From the NCBI GenBank assembly GCA_003952965.2, contig CM025850.1, positions 13,416,323 through 13,480,322 of the forward strand: 64,000 bases of DNA. The letters are read 5' to 3'. Position numbers and translations under genes: made by a program. This stretch comes from Morella rubra. Taxonomy: Eukaryota > Streptophyta > Magnoliopsida > Fagales > Myricaceae. Positions within the stretch are counted from its first letter, which is position 1, and each line of letters begins with the position of its first letter. The notes under the pieces are model-generated. The model made no database searches. It was not told the origin of the DNA and saw only the letters and a program-made list of their open reading frames with translations. Shown one piece after another: positions 61,441-64,000 of this stretch.

Positions 61441-62271
61441 AAACAAGTTCCGAAGCTTTTAGTTTAATTATTCCTGGTGCATGAACAATATCATAAGAAG
61501 ATAATCGTTATAAGGGTGTTTCTTTACAGTGGATTTTTTCATAAAATTCGGACATGTCATTTTATTTAATAAATAAATAAAAGAGCCGTTATCATACTCA
61601 AATCCTACTTAAGATAACAAAAAATATATATATTGAAATTTGTTTTATTTTTTTTTTCCTTTTATGCGGATATATATCTATCCACCGTTTCTCCCAATTA
61701 GCTAGGCTAGCTTTTGGAAATGGGTGGTTAATTTTTATATGGTCCCACACACTAGGCAATGGACAGGCAACAGTACCGGACCCCCAGGAGTGGCCCTAAA
61801 GAGCAACTTATTACAACATTGACGATGACAGAAACCAAAGTAATTAATATATATATAAAACAAAAAACAAGTTCCGAAGCTTTTAGTTTAATTATTCCTG
61901 GTGCATGAACAATATCATAAGAAGATAATTGTTATTAGGGTATTTCTTTACAGTGGATTTTTTCATAAAATTCGGACGTGTCATTTTCTTTAATAAATAA
62001 ATAAAAGAGCCGTTATCATACTCAAATCCTACTTAAGATAACAAAAAAAAAATATATTGAAATTTATTTTCTTTTTCTTTTTTCCTTTATGCGGATATAT
62101 ATATATATATATCAACGGTTTCTCCCAATTAGCTAGGCTAGCTTTTGGAAACGGGTGGCTAATTTTTATATGGTCCCACACACTAGGCAATGGACAGGCA
62201 ACAGTACCGTGGCCCTAAAAGCAACTTATTACAACATTGATGATGAAAGAAACCAAAGTAATTAATATATA
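61441..62271 (+). repeat. Tandem ~424-bp duplication
   Basis: Unit 1 (61,441-61,864) starts AAACAAGTTCCGAAGC; unit 2 (61,865-62,271) repeats it with few substitutions and small indels, mainly in T-runs and TA tracts. No coding sequence. Confidence 0.9.
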
Positions 62272-64000
62272 GTACTCTCGTTTTCTGAACATGATGATGA
62301 AATAGATATCATATTTCGAGATAGATTTTGGAAGTACATGCCCCAGAACCATAATTGATAAAGCTGCATGTCTTAATGATTTTATCAAGATATAGCAAAA
62401 ACAAATTAATATTAGGCAGATGAATTTAGAAGATTTTCCTGAAACAAAACAAATATCACTTAATTAAGATCTTCCTACATCATCATCATCATGAGTTTTC
62501 GCCAAAGTAGTCATCGTACGTTGTTGCGTGCGCGCTCTTCTCTTATAATTTAGATAAGAGTTTTAGTAAAGCAACCGTAAACTCACTCATCACTTTAATC
62601 AGAACTAAATGAACAAACCAGACAATATGTACAGCAGGAATATGAGCAATTAATTAATGGTGGTGGAGCAACGCTTATACTGCAGAGAAAAAATTTATTT
62701 GGTCATGATCGATGATCAGTAAATAAGGCAATTTGGTTGTATGAACGTTACGTCATGTTTCCTTGTCGTGCCCCAGCTTTGGCTGCGGTACATCTCATTA
62801 AGGACGTTTAATTAGAATATATATATATATAGTCTTGAGATTATATACGTATTATAATAAGTCATCACATCATATTGCTATGCGGATCATGGGGGCAAAA
62901 AATCGAAGGATTCCATTTTAGGTGATTAAATATTATTAAAATACTCAACTGGTTCATGTAGGGGCGGAGCCAAGAATAAATTTAAAGGATGTCAACTCCT
63001 AAGGGAAAATAATAGAAAAAAAAAAATTTACTACCTAATGCAAAAAAATATCTTAGAGTTAAAATATTAAAAATTAAGGACTAAAATTAAATTTATTTGG
63101 TATTACAAATAATGAGAGAGCTAATATAAAAATACACCATGACAGAAAGTGAGTTTCCCACATTACAAATAGTTTATTTGGTCAACCAACTTAAATGAAT
63201 AGTGGTAAAGACACAATGATAATGGTGTTTTATGTTTTTGGGTAATAATAGTGCTTTATGTTGGTAAACAAAGAGTGCGTTTGAATTGTAAAATTTTACA
63301 CTTCTTAAAATTTTAACACAATAAAAAATTATAATATAATATCTCTCTCCATCACATCATTACTTTTCACTATAATAAATATTAAAAATCATCTCTCTCT
63401 TTACTTTTTCACCAAATCCAATATCCTAAAATTTTAACTTTCCTAAAGTTATCCGAAAAGATGCAACAATTAATTTGTACTATTAATATTAACTATATAC
63501 AAATCTATATATATATAATTCAATATTTTGAATTGGGCCCCCCTCCCTACGCCACTAGTTCCGTGTCAGATGCATAGATATAAACCTGACTTAATAATTA
63601 AATAAACGAAGTGTTCATGCTTAGGTAATTCATATAGAAATCTATATATAATAAAACTAGCTATTGGATTGAGGTAGCTAGCAGCTAACATGAGCACCCC
63701 TCTTAATTAGTTATCTTATGCTAAAAATATTCAAAGAATGATCCCGTTATTAAGCAGATCAGGGTTTAAACCGTGTTCCTATTTTTTTGTTTATCTGATC
63801 ATGCATGAATTAGCTGGGCCTTGTTCACTGGCAGCAAATGCATGCGTCTGATACAATGATCAACACCAACCTTAATTAAATCTAGCAAAACATACGTGTC
63901 AATCTTCATGGGATAGCTACTAATTAATTACACTCGATCATGGCTTAAGTTGACCCAAATTACATGTCTAGCTAGCACGAGGCATGCGCTGTAAATTAGG
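62272..64000. other. Gene-free DNA with a small nested transposon
   Basis: AT-rich with TA tracts (62,819-62,831). About 62,963-63,560 starts GGGGCGGAGCCAAGAAT and ends GGGCCCCCCTCCCTACGCCAC, the same end style as the block at 3.86-9.67 kb, with a MITE (63,275-63,465) inside. No gene or RNA was recognised up to the window edge. Confidence 0.4.
63275..63465. mobile_element. MITE, copy 2 of a two-copy family
   Basis: Inverted homologue of 11,421-11,624: starts GTGCGTTTGAATTGTAAAATTTTAC, carries CTCTCTCCATCA and AATATTAAAAATCATC, and ends AAATTTTAACTTTCC. It lies inside the 62.96-63.56-kb element. Confidence 0.55.

Noticed and set aside
1..64000. Search for CRISPR arrays, phage or bacterial defence systems
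   Set aside because: The window is plant nuclear DNA; the repeats seen are microsatellites, tandem duplications and transposon ends.

Overview
The window reads as nuclear DNA of a flowering plant, most likely a woody eudicot. Genes are intron-rich with GT-AG introns, intergenic DNA is AT-rich, and plant transposons (hAT, Mutator-like, Ty1/copia, Ty3/gypsy, LINE and SINE tails) are nested in the gaps. There is no operon structure, CRISPR array or clear tRNA/rRNA gene. The species is not determined from the sequence.

Five protein-coding genes can be supported. (1) 13.7-14.5 kb, plus: an intronless DUF4408/DUF761 membrane protein. (2) 18.15-24.77 kb, plus: DEG5, a thylakoid-lumen Deg/HtrA serine protease without a PDZ domain; all eight coding exons join in frame to 319 codons. 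(3) 27.10-27.44 kb, minus: a small LSM-fold protein like NAA38/LSMD1. (4) 40.0-45.5 kb, plus: a five-KH-domain RNA-binding protein matching the Arabidopsis At4g18375 type; seven coding exons, 624 codons. (5) 49.17-57.18 kb, plus: mitochondrial ornithine delta-aminotransferase, ten coding exons, 467 codons. From what I know of Arabidopsis, DEG5, the LSM-like gene and the KH gene are neighbours there too (At4g18370, At4g18372, At4g18375), so 18-45 kb looks like an old conserved gene block.

Region by region: 0-9.7 kb is a transposon nest (an internally deleted copia element, a Mutator-like element holding a putative solo LTR, and a Sirevirus-like solo LTR with perfect target duplication). 9.7-18 kb is sparse apart from gene 1, one MITE and one SINE-like copy. 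24.8-27.1 kb holds a 718-bp foldback element with perfect 9-bp target duplication. 29.5-39.9 kb is the most unusual part: the promoter, 5'UTR exon and intron start upstream of the LSM-like gene occur twice, as ~1.33-kb inverted arms. One arm faces the LSM-like gene and the other faces the KH gene. Between them lie a 4.57-kb hAT element with perfect 8-bp target duplication and broken gypsy fragments. The left arm's homology ends exactly at the hAT target site. 57.2-64 kb is gene-free and holds tandem duplications and small transposons.

The genes do not form one pathway: they cover chloroplast protein quality control, N-terminal acetylation (by family), RNA binding and arginine/ornithine catabolism. 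I found no clearly new biochemical system. The strongest novelty is structural: apparent promoter duplication that gives two divergent genes the same 5' exon, and a set of retro-insertions consisting of little more than a poly(A) tail between target duplications.
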